Assembly: GCF_014857925.1 (NCBI RefSeq)
Contig: NZ_JACYVZ010000001.1
Location: forward strand, 1 to 64,000
From: Cysteiniphilum marinum
GTDB taxonomy: Bacteria > Pseudomonadota > Gammaproteobacteria > Francisellales > Francisellaceae
Direction of reading: 5' to 3'
DNA length: 64,000 nt
Shown here: in pieces, positions 63,581-64,000 of the stretch
Numbering within the stretch: the stretch's first letter is position 1
How the letters are laid out: each line of letters begins with the position of its first letter
The notes under the pieces: generated by a model
What the model saw: only the letters and a program-made list of their open reading frames with translations
What the model was told of the DNA's origin: nothing
Databases searched by the model: none
Position numbers and translations under genes: made by a program

Positions 63581-64000
63581 ATGTTTCACTCAGATGGCTC
63601 TGAAAATGTCACACAGACATTTGATCTAGATTCTTTTTTAAAACATTTAACAACACATCCAGGCGTTTATCGTATGTATGATAAAGCGCAGACGATTTTA
63701 TATATTGGCAAAGCCAAAAATCTCAATAAACGTGTGAATAGTTACTTTAAAAAGGGCGCTAAAGATATCAAAACACAGACATTAGTTGAGCAGGTGGCAT
63801 TTATTGATGTTACGGTAACACCTAGTGATTATGATGCCTTTTTATTAGAAAGTGCGCTAATTAAAAAGCATAAGCCTAAATATAATATCCTATTCAAAGA
63901 TGATAAAAGTTATCCTTATTTGCATTTAAGTGACCATGTATTTCCAAGGTTGTCTGGTTTTCGTGGTAAGCCGCGCAAGGCAGGGCAGTTTTTTGGACCT
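63581..64000 (+). CDS. uvrC: Excinuclease ABC subunit C, N-terminal part (runs off window)
   Basis: Open from ATG 63581 to the window end, 140 codons. It has the GIY-YIG nuclease domain (HPGVYRMYDKAQTILYIGKAKNLNKR region around residues 26-51), followed by YDAFLLESALIKKHKPKYNI and LFKDDKSYPYL, all typical of UvrC. It makes the 3' incision in nucleotide excision repair. Adjacent to uvrY as in E. coli. Confidence 0.96.
   Translation, partial: MFHSDGSENVTQTFDLDSFLKHLTTHPGVYRMYDKAQTILYIGKAKNLNKRVNSYFKKGAKDIKTQTLVEQVAFIDVTVTPSDYDAFLLESALIKKHKPKYNILFKDDKSYPYLHLSDHVFPRLSGFRGKPRKAGQFFGP

Overview
The window is low-GC chromosomal DNA of a gammaproteobacterium related to Francisella (Thiotrichales; Francisellaceae or Fastidiosibacteraceae such as Cysteiniphilum is my inference). 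The best clue is a divergent second RNA polymerase alpha subunit at 54282-55235, standing alone outside any ribosomal-protein operon; two alpha subunits are a known trait of Francisella. Typical gammaproteobacterial pairs are also present: yibN-grxC-secB, bamC-purC, uvrY-uvrC, 6S RNA next to ygfB, and oxyR divergent from parE.

Layout. 1-700: the 3' end of an IS4-family transposase abuts a decapitated histidine kinase. 770-7232: metG, a higBA toxin-antitoxin pair, a membrane-anchored aspartic protease with darP, glyA behind a 134-bp palindrome, and an orphan polyamine-type binding protein. 7514-9509: a two-component system. 9828-15044: a complete chaperone, pilin, usher, tip-adhesin operon in the order of the CFA/I (alpha or class 5) fimbriae. 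15189-22307: an accessory island of secreted or lipid-anchored proteins (lectin-like, Asp-box propeller, WG-repeat propeller, small unknown). Two of its genes share a leader hairpin, and degenerate sequence copies lie between genes. 22308-43878 is mostly housekeeping: apt-mutY, adk, purF, miaE, prfC, folD, an RND pump pair, yibN-grxC-secB, oxyR/parE, an atypical response regulator, msrA, sthA and cvpA.

43890-47380 is a tight minus-strand operon encoding a periplasmic MBL-fold hydrolase, a small Cys-motif precursor peptide, a DUF692/MNIO oxidase, its DUF2063 partner and a DoxX membrane protein. This is a RiPP-type system related to HvfABC and bufferins, probably for metal handling, and the hydrolase is an unusual member. 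Next come 6S RNA (minus strand), ygfB, deoB-deoC-tmk, an MscS channel, nagZ with a RodZ-like gene, rpoA2, two convergent MFS transporters, an unknown exported protein, bamC-purC, rnd, uvrY and the 5' part of uvrC.

Intergenic DNA carries at least two dispersed palindromic repeat families. One has TATACCC/GGGTATA ends (22052, 27517, 48446). The other has CTGAGC/GTCGAAG arms (23894, 24839, 26711, 35502, 55246). All homology calls come from motif recognition by eye; no database search was run.
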